From positions 186,001-250,000 of the forward strand of contig JAIWZP010000035.1 in the NCBI GenBank assembly GCA_025201375.1: a stretch of DNA of 64,000 nucleotides. The letters are read 5' to 3'. Position 1 is the first letter of the stretch. The number at the start of each line of letters is the position of its first letter. Below are positions 33,833 through 44,804 of this stretch, piece by piece. The position numbers and the translations under genes are program-made. The DNA is from Gongronella butleri (lineage: Eukaryota; Mucoromycota; Mucoromycetes; Mucorales; Cunninghamellaceae). The notes under the pieces are model-generated. The model was not told where the DNA came from. It saw only the letters and a list, made by a program, of their open reading frames with translations, and did not search any database.

Positions 33833-35629
33833 ATGAACTTTTTAACCTCACACACACGGAAACGAGCCACGCTTGCTGTTCTATGCGCGCTGTCCGTGCT
33901 GATCATATTGTTCCAGCTAATGCGAAGCACGGACGACTCGTTTGGCGATATGTTGCGGTGGAACGACTCATCCGAGCGTCTGCCTCCTCCGCCGGCAAAA
34001 GCAAGGGACAGTGACGAGAAATTCATGACGTATTTGCCGTATTCCCGGTTTTCCAACCAGCGTGGCACCCTGCTCAATGCCGCCTTGCTCGCCAAATACC
34101 TGAATCGCACCCTGGTGGTCCCGCCCATGTTCCTTGGCTACGCCAATGGCTGGTCCCCTGGACCGTTGCTCTATTCTGTCGTCGAACATATGACGGACCC
34201 TCGCCTCCAGGACAAATGCTATGACGACGAGGGCGAACTTGTCCAAGAGGAGCCGCCAATCCTTGAAGATGGACCCACCTTTGGCTGCGAAAACTTCACG
34301 GCTTATGCCATGATCCCTTGGTCCGACGTCACCAATCTAGAGCTGCTCTCCAAGCCAGAAAGCCAGGGCGGACTCAATCTCAAAATCATCGAACGCCCAG
34401 ATTTGTCTCTCACTACCCTAAAGAAACAGCTCGACATTACCGACGATAATGACATGTATCTGATGGAGGATTCCAATGTAAGAAAAGCAAAAAAAAAAAA
34501 AGGGGTTACAATTGAGCGATGATCCGCTTACTTCCCCCCTTTTTTCCCCGTTTTGCCGCTTTTTTTTTCTTTTCTCTCATTCATTTCAGCGATACCAATG
34601 GCATTATTATGAAGACAGTGGCGCAGAGCTGCAGCCGAATCCTCGATACAAGAATGAGGTGTCACTCACGACTTTGCGCAGTTATCCGCAGCGATTGCTT
34701 CATTTTTATGGCATTTTTGGGTTTGACAGGCTAAAATTGCTATCGCCAGCCGGCGACGAGTATCGCACACGCATCCAACACGCGCTTCTCTTTGACCATC
34801 CCGCCATCATGGAATCCGCCGGTGTCATTCTCGACCAATTGCTCGATGGCACCGATTTGTCGACAGACACGATTGCGCCCGTCGATTCGTCACGGGCGCA
34901 GCACCCCGAGGAGAAGAAAAAGATGCAGCCGCGCTTTGTCGCTGCACACGTGCGCGCTGGCGACGCCGACTTTTTAAAGGGCCTCAAGAAGCGCGTGCCC
35001 ATCTTTGTTCATGAGTTGTGGGGCATCATGACCGGCAATGAGACGGTGCCCTCGGATCTCGTGGGCGCGACCAACAACAAGGACGGCGCAGACGGCTCGC
35101 AGCAGCTTGCACAGGAAAAACTCGGCGATCTGCCCTTGCCCACCGCGCCAAAACGCATCATCGACCAATTGGACGACCTCGACACCCAGGACCGCCTTGC
35201 CCAGTGCAAGAAACTCGACCAAATGATCCTGTACGTCGCCACAGACGCCATTAACCCGCGCACAAATCCTGACCTCGCCCCAATCTTCGCCGCATTCCCT
35301 TGCACCTTTGTCATTGGCGACTTTGACGTTGAATGGTACGATCCACTCACACACATCAACTCCCCACTCGACCCACACAAGGATCTCGCCGACCACCTCG
35401 TCATGTTTGTCGACGCCGCCGTCTGTGCATGGGCAGAAAGATTCGTCGGTACACGAACCTCCACTTTTTCGGTAAAAAAATACAAAAAAAGAAACGCGAT
35501 AAATTGAACGCAATCTCACATGCACTCCCTTTTTTATTATTGCAGAATTACATCATTCAGTACCGACACTCCATCGTAGACAAGCTGGAGGCTGAGGAAA
35601 ATGGATACACATTTGATTTTGAAGGATAG
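33833..35629 (+). CDS. GDP-fucose protein O-fucosyltransferase-like type II Golgi/ER membrane protein
   Basis: Family members transfer fucose from GDP-fucose to protein or glycan acceptors in the secretory pathway. Three exons (33833-34477, 34590-35471, 35546-35629) give 536 residues. A short basic N-terminus (NFLTSHTRKR) precedes a signal anchor (ATLAVLCALSVLIILFQLM). The luminal domain starts with YLPYSRFSNQRGTLLNAALL, the peptide-O-fucosyltransferase signature in which the SN-QR part contacts substrate, and continues AKYLNRTLVVPPMF. Later come FVAAHVRAGDADFLKG (family H-x-R motif for GDP-fucose binding), MILYVATDAINPRTNPDL (typical ATD block) and DLADHLVMFVDAAVCAWAER with FVGTRTSTFS, the conserved C-terminal D...G(T/N)xxSTFS motif. 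All expected motifs are present. It converges on a GH29 alpha-L-fucosidase gene 900 bp downstream. Confidence 0.9.
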
Positions 35630-36542
35630 ATGGGCTTTTTTTTGTTTTGTTCTTGTAAATATTTAACCGCAATAAACACACGCATCTTACGTATTATTCT
35701 CGTAAACGGACTTACATTAGAGTCATTGGACGCGTTATTGATCAATATTGACGCGCTTTTGTCGCGCATAAATGCGTTTTTGCATTCTGAGAAGGCGTGC
35801 CCATAAATGATTAGAATGATGATTTTACCCCCTTTTTTTTTTTTTGCTAGTATCCCCGTGCTAGTGCTGTACAAGTCCCTCAAAGCTTAAACTAAATGAT
35901 GCTTGGCGCATAGCCCCAATAATCCCAAGTTCAACGGTGACAGAGTTCAAATGACCGTAACGCCAATAATGTCGAAGTGGCATATTTTGGCATTTTGAGG
36001 CGCAATCCCTCTCTTGTTTTTTTTTCAAAAGAACACAGCTGATACCAAGCCTCGCGAGTGCTCTCTGAGGATCTCTGTGTTGCAAGCTGTGTAATCAAAT
36101 TAGGAATGAAGGGGCTGTTCTTTGTGATGTTGCAAATTGAAGCATATTTAAAGATTTTTGGGCGTTTTTTGATCGGATTTACAGCGTACAAACAATGGGG
36201 GTCCTGATTCGCAGGAAGGGTGGATGCAATTTTGGGTTGCTCTGACCTGTTTTTATTATGTTTTTGGTGCGCATAGACGCGTGTTTCTATGCTTTTGCCT
36301 TTAATGATGATTTATTCCACGCAGTCGGCATTTGACGCGAGTTGTTGCTCGATTGCTCACGTTGAAGACAATGTCAAGCAATACTGCACGCTCCAGCGCG
36401 GTCTAAACAAGGTTTGACGCGCTTTTTGCGCGAGTTTACGCGTTTTTGGTGATAGACAAAGCACAATGTTCTTTTTTTTTTTTGCCTTTTGACATATGGA
36501 TCATAATTTATAAACATATGTATAATTATACAAAAAAGTGAA
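35630..36542. other. Convergent intergenic region
   Basis: AT-rich sequence between two convergent genes. AATAAA at about 35671 is a candidate polyadenylation signal for the fucosyltransferase-like gene. ACGCG/CGCGT words are frequent (36275-36445), including GACGCGCTTTTTGCGCGAGT near 36416. No gene seen. Confidence 0.5.
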
Positions 36543-39466
36543 TTAGAAAAGTTTACAGCTGATGACGGTGGCAAGTGTTGAGTCAAGCGGGGGTAAATCG
36601 ATATCGGTATAAATGACGTGATCTCGCTCGCGGACGTGCCAATTGAGCTGCGACGCGGCGGCTCCGCCCATCACAGAAAGTGTGCTATGAGGTTGCAAGG
36701 GCAGGGGAGTGCGCAGGGACACGAGCGACGGATGGCCGGCAAAGAGAAGGATATAAAACGTGCTGCCGTCGCGCGACATGGTGTATCGCACGTCCTGGTC
36801 CTGCGACGTTTGCCAATACGGTTCGGTGTCAAAGATGCTTGCCCCATGGATGTCCAGCCACGCGCCCATGGCGTTCAGGCGGTCGGTCATGACCCAATGG
36901 ATGCTTCCATTTGCCATCGGGCCAATATTCAGCAAAAAATTGCCACCCATCGCCACCGCGTCAATTAAATCGTGCAAAAGCTCCTTGCTACTTGCATAAT
37001 CCTCGGGTGGCGTCGCTTGGTTGAAGCTTAAAATGTAAAAGTAAAAAAAAAGGCAGAAAAACATTGACGTGTAAGCGCAATTCGGCCCATTTGCGTCCCC
37101 TCGTTTTTTTTTCGTCTTTACCCAAAGGATCTTGGATCGATGCCGCGCGTCGCTTCCCATTGACGGGGCGGCGGCGCCGCCGTCGATTGGTATTCAAGCG
37201 TAGAAAAGTCGGAGATGCCATTTCCACACCGATCATTGATGGTCACCTGCCTGCCCTGCGCAGAGGCTCGATTGAAAAAGTCCACTTGCCAATGACTCGA
37301 ATTGTTGATGCCTCCAATGTCACACCTGCATAAAAAAAAAAAAAAGAGCGCGTCAGATGCCAGTACCTTTTTTTTTCTCTGTTTTTTTTTTTTTTTGTTT
37401 TCTTTTGTTTTCGTGACTCACCACAGGATATCAGGCTCATACTGATGTACGAGCTCGAGGAATTGAGGCACCTGCAGGTCATTGACAAAGTCTTTTATGT
37501 GTGGATTGCCTGTGTAGGGCACTGTTGCATGGGTATAAGGGTTGGTGGGCGGACCGTGCCAATCGTCTAGATTGTCAATGCCATGATAGCTGGGATTGTA
37601 CCATTCTGGTAGCGAAACTGGAGAAAAAAAAATTAAAAATTAAAAATTAAGGTTCCTTGTCACGCGTCATGTGCTTTTCCCCGCCTTTTTCGCGCTTTTA
37701 CAATAGATGCCGCGTTTCAAATGCGGGTAGCTTTGCTTGGCTGTTGTGATCAGATCACCTACAAAGTCGTGGTGTGGATGCATGCTGACCGATGACCGAT
37801 TGGATACCTTGCTGCTCGAGGAAAAAAAAAAAAGAGATGAAAATGAGACAAGCGCGTAAAAAAAAGGGGGCACAACTCTGCCTTTTTTTTTCTTCCAATG
37901 GCTCACGTGTCAAACAGGGCATAGCCATCGTGATGCTTGGAGGTGAACACAAAGTAGGTGGCTCGTGAGCGATCAATGACATCGAGCCACGCCTTTGGGT
38001 CAAAGGCATTGGGCTGCCACAAGGGTATAAAGTCGTCATAGGCGAATTGTTCGCCGTACGTCTTCTTGTGATGTGCGTATGTCGGGTCATTCTCGTGGTT
38101 CATCTGATACCAATACCACTCTGCATATTCTTTTCCCACGGGCGCCCATGCAGGTACACTATACAGGCCCCAGTGCACAAAAATGCCAAATTTGGCTTGT
38201 TTGAACCAGGTAGGCGCATGATGGTTCTGCAATGAACTGCAAAAAGAAAAGAAAGCGGAAAAAAGAAAGGACGTTCACAATTATGCAACAAACAACAATG
38301 GTCGTACAAGGTTGAAGCTCCGACGCGCGCGCCTTTTTTTCGTTTTTTTTTTTATACCTCCAACGCGGATCATAAGCTTGTTCGTCATACAATGCGAGGT
38401 TGGTCACATCCTGTTGAAGGAGGAGAGTGCCATTGGCGCTATCGTAGACAAGGATGGTGACGTCTGCCGCGTTTGCGGAAGCAATTGAGGGCTCGATGCC
38501 AACTTCCAAGGTTGCCATATGACCTGGAGCCAGGTACGCGAGTTGCCCTGGATGGATGGTGCTGATTTGGCTTCCATTCAGGTGGACAGTGACCGAGGAA
38601 AGGGGTGAATTGCCCAGGTTGGCGAGTCGCAGCAAGATCACGGGCGACAGCTGCGCATTGGCACGTGAGGCCGCGTCCAATGGCCCAGCAGGCGCGCCAG
38701 AGCCACCGTCGTCTTGCCAAAAGCGATGCGACGCACGTGCACCTGTCACTTGCACTCCACGGCCAGCTTGGTCATCCGATGACAACAGGAGTGTGGCGCC
38801 AAAGACGTGCAGTGCAGGTGAAAACGCGGACCCATCCGACGATTTTGAGGCCAATGGCGGTGGCGAGGATCCATTGCCGCGCGGCGGATTGGGCGGTTCG
38901 GACGTCACCGTCGGAATCAGCGAAACAGACAATTTGGACACGGATTTCGCAGGATCTGTGTAAATGGGCATGGCATACAGACCGCCGGCCATCCCAGACC
39001 CTGACACGCTCCGGATGGCCACATCCCAACGCTCAATTTGCGCCATATCTTGCCAAGGTTGTTGCCAATCCGGCACAATCAGCCGCGTATTCGTCGTCGA
39101 CCCGTCTTCGTATAAAACAAGAAAATCCGCCACAACGGGGCCGTGCGATGCCGTGACGAGTACCACCAATCCACCGGCCGAACCATGATGATGCTCGCCA
39201 CCGAGAGTCACAATGTCGGCCTGGTCCGTCACGCGCAGATTGTCCAATGGCTTGCCAATTGGGTTAGAAAACGACAACACGCCCCCAACAACCAACGATT
39301 CAGGCTCGTCGTCCTTTGCAATGAAAGCATGCCCTAGCCCGTCCATGTTGGCATCCGCTCCAAAGGCACGATCATTGAATTGGCCAGCCAAATCCAAATG
39401 TGTCGATGACAATGCCATTGAACGGCATACAAGGTAAAACAGTAATAAAGACAACAGATCTAGCAT
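36543..39466 (-). CDS. GH29 alpha-L-fucosidase with a large N-terminal accessory region, secreted
   Basis: Removes terminal alpha-L-fucose from glycans with retention of configuration. A signal peptide (MLDLLSLLLFYLVCRSMAL) is followed by an N-terminal region of about 380 residues rich in beta-strand-like sequence, with AGQFNDRAFGADANMDGLGH at its start and LRLANLGNSPLSSVTVHLNG farther on. This resembles the NPCBM/NEW-type and beta-sandwich modules often attached to GH29. The catalytic part then runs HHAPTWFKQAKFGIFVHWGL (GH29 signature), WYWYQMNHENDPTYAHHKKT, RATYFVFTSKHHDGYALFDT, YEPDILW|CDIGG bearing the nucleophile Asp after a splice, and GGNFLLNIGPMANGSI. About seven exons are used, and the stop is at 36543. 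The family normally starts near the HHAPTWF block, so the long N-terminal extension is notable. It lies tail-to-tail with the O-fucosyltransferase-like gene. Confidence 0.93.
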
Positions 39467-40423
39467 GGACAATGACCAATGGATAAAAAAAAAAGGGGGC
39501 AGGAACAAAGAAAAGCAAAAAAAGACAAAAAAAAAGAGAGCAAAACTCCTTGTCATCAATTCTTCTCCTTTGCATACCCCCCTTTTTTTTGCTAGCGGAA
39601 ATGCCATCATCAGTCGCTATGCCATCCTTGGGGTAGCATCCTCAGTGTTCCGCGTTCCCCTTTTTTTTTTTCCACCCCTTAAAGTGCATTTTTCTTGGCT
39701 GCTGACCTGCTCCCATGCCACTCAAATGGAATAAAAAAAATTCTGTTTTTCTGCACACCTGACGAGCCGACTCCCAATCAGGTCATGTCAAAACCCGCTG
39801 TTGACATTATAACGTGATCGTGGCATAGACGTAATTTTCTGTGCCACCTTTTTATTTTTCCTTGCTTTGCCATCTTTTCTACCCAGCGTGCCCTTCATGC
39901 GACCCGCTCCTGAACAGACCTCTTAAGCATCCACAGGATCACAGGGGGAAAAATAACCTGCTGTAAACGATCAGTCATTGGTCCCGCAACCGCGCACAAA
40001 AAGAAAAAAAAAAGCAAAAGCTTTGGATATTGTCGCCAACAGGTCATGCACGACACGGTCACATGCCATTGGCGGGTTGTCCACCATGCATAACGATGGC
40101 ATGCATATTATTAAATGTAAGCAAGGGCATGCAGCGGGTTCATTCCACACACACGACTTGCTCCCTTTTTGTTTATTGCCCTTTTTTTTACGTGAACCAT
40201 CTGCGCGATTGAAATCCAAGCCGGCGCAGCGCTTTCAGCGCCTCTCCTTGTTTTTTTTTTTTTTTTGGCTCAAGACACGCACTGAGCGACAAATAGCAGT
40301 TCAATGGCATCCGTGCATCTCCTGCTTGGCCAAATTTGCAATTGGCGCCCGGGAAACCCGTTGGACACACTCTGTTTTAAACAAAAAAATAAAGAGGACA
40401 GGTATGCGTTTATTGGAAGCAGG
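39467..40423. other. Intergenic: fucosidase promoter and LPMO 3' end
   Basis: About 950 bp without supported genes. The frames open here are short and composed of low-complexity sequence. CCAATGG-type words occur repeatedly, and ATAACGTGATCGTGGCATAG near 39808 lies about 350 bp from the fucosidase start. Confidence 0.4.
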
Positions 40424-41593
40424 CTACTCCATGGCTACCTTGCGGCGCTGATGGCGGGCTTTTTTCGTCTTTCTTGCGGCCTGTTTGCCCGCAGCATGGC
40501 CATTTTCAAAAATGTCATGCTGCGCGCCTTCCTGGAAGTTGTACGCCTTGCTGTAGGTGGGCGCATAGTGGCCGGGCTCGGGCATGTTGGGGCGCTCATT
40601 CTTCCAATACATGGGTTGTTTGGCACCGACAATGCATTTGGACTTGTCCTTGTCGCATTTGCGCGGCGGAATCGCCTTGCCAAGCTTCTTTTTGTTCTTC
40701 ACGTGTGTCACATTGCACACAAACGGTGTCATGTACTAGAGAAATTCATAAAATAGAGAGACAAGGTGAGCGCATTTCTACGAAGTCGCGTATTTCATCT
40801 GTCGAAGTGGCGTTTCACGCGTCAGGGACCGCATTGTACTCGTTTGGCTGGTATTGCCACGCGTAAATCTTGTTTACCATCTGATCCGTGCCGCCACTGG
40901 ACTTGTGGATCCAGCTGTCCAAATGCAAAAAGCAAAATGAGACTCTATTTTCTTTTTCTTTTTTTTCGCGCATGGCTTACAACCAGGAGCATTGGCATCT
41001 GCCATTGGGGCAAGCGGGAAGGTCAGGAATGTCAAACGATTGCAGCTGGCGCGCGGGACAGTCGTGAACCACCGAGAAAATGACAAAATCCTCGGGTTTG
41101 ACGTCCTCGGGCTTGTCTTTGTAGGCAATTCCAAGGGCGCAGCCGGCTACGTCCTGGCGATGCACCGCGTGCATATTTCCCCAGCCATTGTCGGTGTTGG
41201 TCCTAATTTTTTTAAAAATGGATTGAGAATGGAAGAATTGCTTTTTTTGTGTATATGTGTGTGTCATTACCAAGGGACAGGCGCCTTGCGAGGATTGGGA
41301 TAGAGGCCGTGCGCTCCCATGGACGTAAACGCCTTGTTGTCGGCGATTTCAAGGTCGGCTTTGCCTCGCGCAGGCAACTTGAATACCTGGTTCTTATCGG
41401 GACGGTCGTTCATGGCGTTATGCCACCACCACTCACGAAAAGAATAATCCTGGAGGGGCTGCACCGCTTTGTTGCTGTTGGGATTGCCGCGGTCTTGGCC
41501 GTACATGGACGGATGCCAAATCGCAAGATGAGCAAACGCGCCAATGCATTGACCGAGCACGAGCGCGCCAGTCGCGACTAGTTTCAATTGCAT
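40424..41593 (-). CDS. AA14-like copper lytic polysaccharide monooxygenase family protein, secreted
   Basis: LPMOs oxidatively cleave polysaccharides using a copper ion held by an N-terminal histidine brace; AA14 members act on xylan. Four exons (41271-41593, 40981-41202, 40878-40914, 40424-40735) give 297 residues. The signal peptide MQLKLVATGALVLGQCIGAFA would be cleaved to expose HLAIWHPSMYGQ, with His1 as the first copper ligand; this block is characteristic of the family. Then follow FREWWWHNAMNDRPDKNQVF, LPARGKADLEIADNKAFTS, MHAVHRQDVAGCALGIAYKD (the HxxxxxVxGCALAIAY block), PEDFVIFSVVHDCPARQLQS, CPNGRCQCSWFWIHKSSGGT, QMYMTPFVCNVTHVK and KCIVGAKQPMYWKNERPNMP. The conserved cysteines are present. 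It ends in a basic tail (KQAARKTKKARHQRRK). Assignment to AA14 rests on remembered family blocks; catalytic activity is inference. Confidence 0.82.
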
Positions 41594-42050
41594 CTTTTTG
41601 TATTTTGGGATCAATTGAAGACAAATGGGGGGGCCCAATTGACCATTGCCGTTTTTTATAGGGCACCACATTGGTAACGTGCACAAGATGGCAAGGTTGA
41701 AAGATTGCTTATTGTACCCAGTTTGTTAAATTACTCATCTCCAAGTTGCATGCCAATTACCCAATGTTACACGGCCGCCCTTGCTTTGTCTCGCCGTGCC
41801 CTGAACGTCCCTACGGGATGACACGGGAAAAAATCTGACTCACATAGGACCCTTGATCCGCCAATGCTGCAAACCCTCCTTTTTTTTTGCTTGTCCAAGA
41901 AAATAAACACAAATGAATCGCCCTGTCCCAGAATCTGGACCGATTGACGCGTCACTTGCCAACTCTGGCAATGAGCAGGATGTTCTGTTGCGATTGGAAA
42001 ACACGCAATTCCCCGCCAATGGCCATCGTCAAGGTTCCATTTTGCTCTTT
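41594..42050. other. Intergenic: Vma12 3' end and LPMO promoter
   Basis: Apart from the TATA-like site, no coding or RNA features are seen in this stretch. Confidence 0.4.
41650..41662 (-). promoter_or_regulatory. TATA box of the LPMO-like gene
   Basis: TATAAAAAA on the minus strand (plus strand TTTTTTATA, 41652-41660) about 60 bp upstream of the ATG at 41593. A CCAAT word lies about 15 bp farther upstream. Confidence 0.55.
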
Positions 42051-42928
42051 TTACTGCAATTTCTTCTGTTTTAGCTTCATCTTGGGATTTTCGCGCGCCA
42101 CTGGGTTGATATAACTGAGATAGAGAAGTACCTCCACAATGCCAATGCCAATGGCGCCACCGAGACCGAGCAACACGCGCTAAAAAAAAAAAATCAAGAA
42201 AAAAAAAAAGAGTGAGTGGTTGCTTTCCCATCGCGCAATGCCAATCACGCCGGGAAACTTACGTAACCAATGTCATCAAAGATGGCTCTCGACGTCAGGT
42301 ACACAACAAAATAGATGGCCACCATGGAAAACCCAATGTTTGCCATGGTGGCAAGGTGCGATTTGACTTCTTTGATATCTTTTGCGCTAAACGCCGCTTC
42401 GTCGCGCATTGGCACCGCCGACGCAATCATCGCTTTGTACTGCCGCTCCTTCTCCTCAGCACGTAGGCGATCCATGTATGCGGCAAATTCCGGGTCCTAA
42501 GTTGCGCGCAGAAAAAAGAAAAAAAAAAAAGTAAAAAATTGAGTTGGGCAAGGGGTGTGCCAAATTGGGCCAGTCGGTCACTTGTCAATGGGCCTTACCA
42601 CTTTTTTCTCGGGCTTGGGCGCGTGGTATACTTGTGTGTTTTTCAAAAGTTCGTGGAAATAAGGCACGTCTATGCAGCATTTCTGCGTTTTTGAGCTTGG
42701 GCGGCTATTTTCTCTCTTGTTTTGCTGCTCTTTTGGCTTACCATTCCTTGTCGCCTGGTGCTTGGCGAGATCTTGCAGTAGAGGCCAGGACACGCCGGTT
42801 TGCTGTGACGACGAAAGGTCAAAGTCTACCAGTTGTTTGGCCTCTTTGCTATGAACAGTCTCAAAAGAGCCGCTTTCAAGCGCAGAGCGAAGACCGGACT
42901 GAATGGCAGCGGTTAGCACGAGTTCCAT
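42051..42928 (-). CDS. VMA12: V-ATPase assembly factor Vma12/TMEM199-like
   Basis: Vma12 is an ER membrane protein that, with Vma22 and Vma21, assembles the V0 sector of the vacuolar proton ATPase. Three exons (42599-42928, 42263-42496, 42051-42179) give 230 residues, the usual size. The cytosolic N-terminal half ends in the family hallmark VPYFHELLKNTQVYHAPKPE followed by EFAAYMDRLRAEEKERQYKAM, then KDIKEVKSHLATMANIGFSM. Two hydrophobic helices follow (IGFSMVAIYFVVYLTS and VLLGLGGAIGIGIVEVLLYL) with a short loop, and the C-terminus is cytosolic and Lys-rich (MKLKQKKLQ). This matches the two-helix topology of the family. The start at 42928 (MELVLTAAIQSGL) is the first ATG in the frame. Confidence 0.92.
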
Positions 42929-43404
42929 AGTGTGGCAAAGGGAACGCACAGGGTATGAAAAATGGAAAAGAGCCAGGGAACGGGTTCCTTGCGCTGTTTT
43001 TCCTTTTGATCTCCCGACCACCGCGTAAAAAAAAAAAAGGTCGCTGAGCAACAGATCCCGTGCGCAAGCGTATTCAAGCAAGAGAAATGCGTTACCAAAG
43101 CGCTGGGATTGGCTAGTCCAATTCACAAAAGATCAATCCAATGCTGTAAAAAACAATCTTTCTCTTGTTTCAGTGACAAAGAACTGCTTAAAACGTGATC
43201 AAGATGCATGTACACGGTGGCGGTGGCCGCTTGCCACTTAAATGTTGATCCTCGCGGGTGTGCGCTCTTTGTTCGGGGCACACGCAAAAAGAGACAACAA
43301 AAAAATCTGTGTTTTTTTGTTATGTGCTGCTCTCTGCATCTCAGAGAAACCGCGCCAAATGAGCTTCCCGACGAGTCATTGCGTAAATAAACAATGGGGG
43401 CGTG

Positions 43405-43418
43405 TTCGACGCGTCGAA
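43405..43418. repeat. 14-bp perfect palindrome centred on ACGCGT
   Basis: TTCGACGCGTCGAA is fully self-complementary. It lies between two divergent promoters and is an extended form of the ACGCGT word (the MluI cell-cycle box core in yeasts). Confidence 0.75.
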
Positions 43419-43599
43419 TGTGGCCATAATACAGAGATACACATAGAAACTTTGTATTTAGGGGTAATTTATAGTATCACTCACCAACCAGACACTGCGT
43501 GTTCCCAAAACGCGCCTCATCATGAAGAGATCAGCTAGAAACATGGAAAATGATCATGTCGCAAAGCTGTCAAAAGTCATTGGGTCCTTGCCACGGACA

Positions 43600-44270
43600 A
43601 ATCAAAATTTAGCCCTGGTCGAGCTCCCAAACAAAAATTGAAAAATCAGGTCCCCAGAATTCTCCCAAACTTACATATAAGATGCACGGCATGGAGAAAT
43701 CACAAAAAATGTTAAAAAAAAGTGGGGTCCACCAGCTGGTTGGCACACAATTCGTGAATCTAGATTTAATTCCAAACGCGAATTGCACGGGAAGACGCGC
43801 TTACATAACCGCGCGGACGCGTCCACAAGCAAGAGGCACTCCAAGTCCATGCAATTGAATAGGAACAGACGCGTGCAACTTGACGCTTGACGCGGTGTAA
43901 CACGCGTCGAAAATTGCCTATGTTTTTGAACCCGTGTCAAAAATTCCAAAAGCACACTTTTTTCATTGATCACCAATGGTCACACACGCAGCGCGCCACG
44001 CTCTTCCCGATGAAATGACCTTCAAGACGCTGTGGCCAATTCTCGTTGAGTTTATCTTGGGATGAAAATTCGCAGTCTTTTGGGTTTTACGCGGAAACCA
44101 GCTGATGCATTATAGGTTTTTATTGTTTTGTTGTCGGTGAAAGTGACGCGTGTATTACATATTCGAATGGCGTGGTGATCCGAGGACCTGAATTTATTGA
44201 TTTAAAAATTGGCGACTGTACCCCTTGGAAAATCTGCAGTTTCATAAATAGCCCTAGCGTGCCATACAGC
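43600..44270 (+). repeat. Dispersed repeat 2, copy D (most complete)
   Basis: Contains all landmark boxes of the family in order: AACAAAAATTGAAAAATCAG, CCAGAATTCTCCCAAACTTA, GAAGACGCGCTTACATAACC, GACGCGTCCACAAGCAAGAG, CACTCCAAGTCCATGCAATT, TTGACGCGGTGTAACACGCG, TTTTACGCGGAAACCAGCTG, GAATGGCGTGGTGATCCGAG and GACTGTACCCCTTGGAAAAT. No terminal repeat or coding capacity is obvious. Confidence 0.8.
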
Positions 44271-44804
44271 GATCGCAGCGGTCCAAAAGTGAGCTCATTT
44301 GAAAAAGAAGCGACGGAATCGTCGGGTTCAACGCGTAGTACAAAGGGCGGGGCCTGTTTTTCCGTCGTCATGTCATCAACAAACGAAAAATTGCCAAATC
44401 GCAATTTTCTCGGCAACCAGCAAGACCATGTCCAGTTTTATTGAACAGCAATTGGCTAACAAGAACCCAAAGCACATACAGCAGGGTCAAAATACTTTAG
44501 GCCGAACGATTACTTGGGAACGCGTCAAAATATCGCAAAATGCGCAAATTCAATATTTCTAGCGTTCCAGCCACTCGATTTCTATAAAACTTAATCAGTT
44601 GTCTGTCATAAGCATGGAAGAGGTTGTGCAAAGGTTGGTCTATCAATGGGAACTTTAGCAGCAGATGTAGCAAAAAAACATTTATGAACGCGCATAGAGC
44701 ATTTGTGTCACCCGTCATGCGGAGTGGGAAATTTATAAAAAAAAAGGGCTCTGTTGCCTTGCACCACACCTTTTTGTCAATTTCTCTTCTCTCTTTCCCC
44801 GTCC

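Larger units (their letters stand above)
42929..44804. other. Divergent intergenic region with dispersed repeat 2
   Basis: 1.9 kb between Vma12 (minus) and the cap methyltransferase gene (plus). It contains dispersed repeat 2 copy D (43600-44270) and, at 43405-43418, a 14-bp perfect palindrome TTCGACGCGTCGAA. No protein family is recognisable. Confidence 0.55.
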
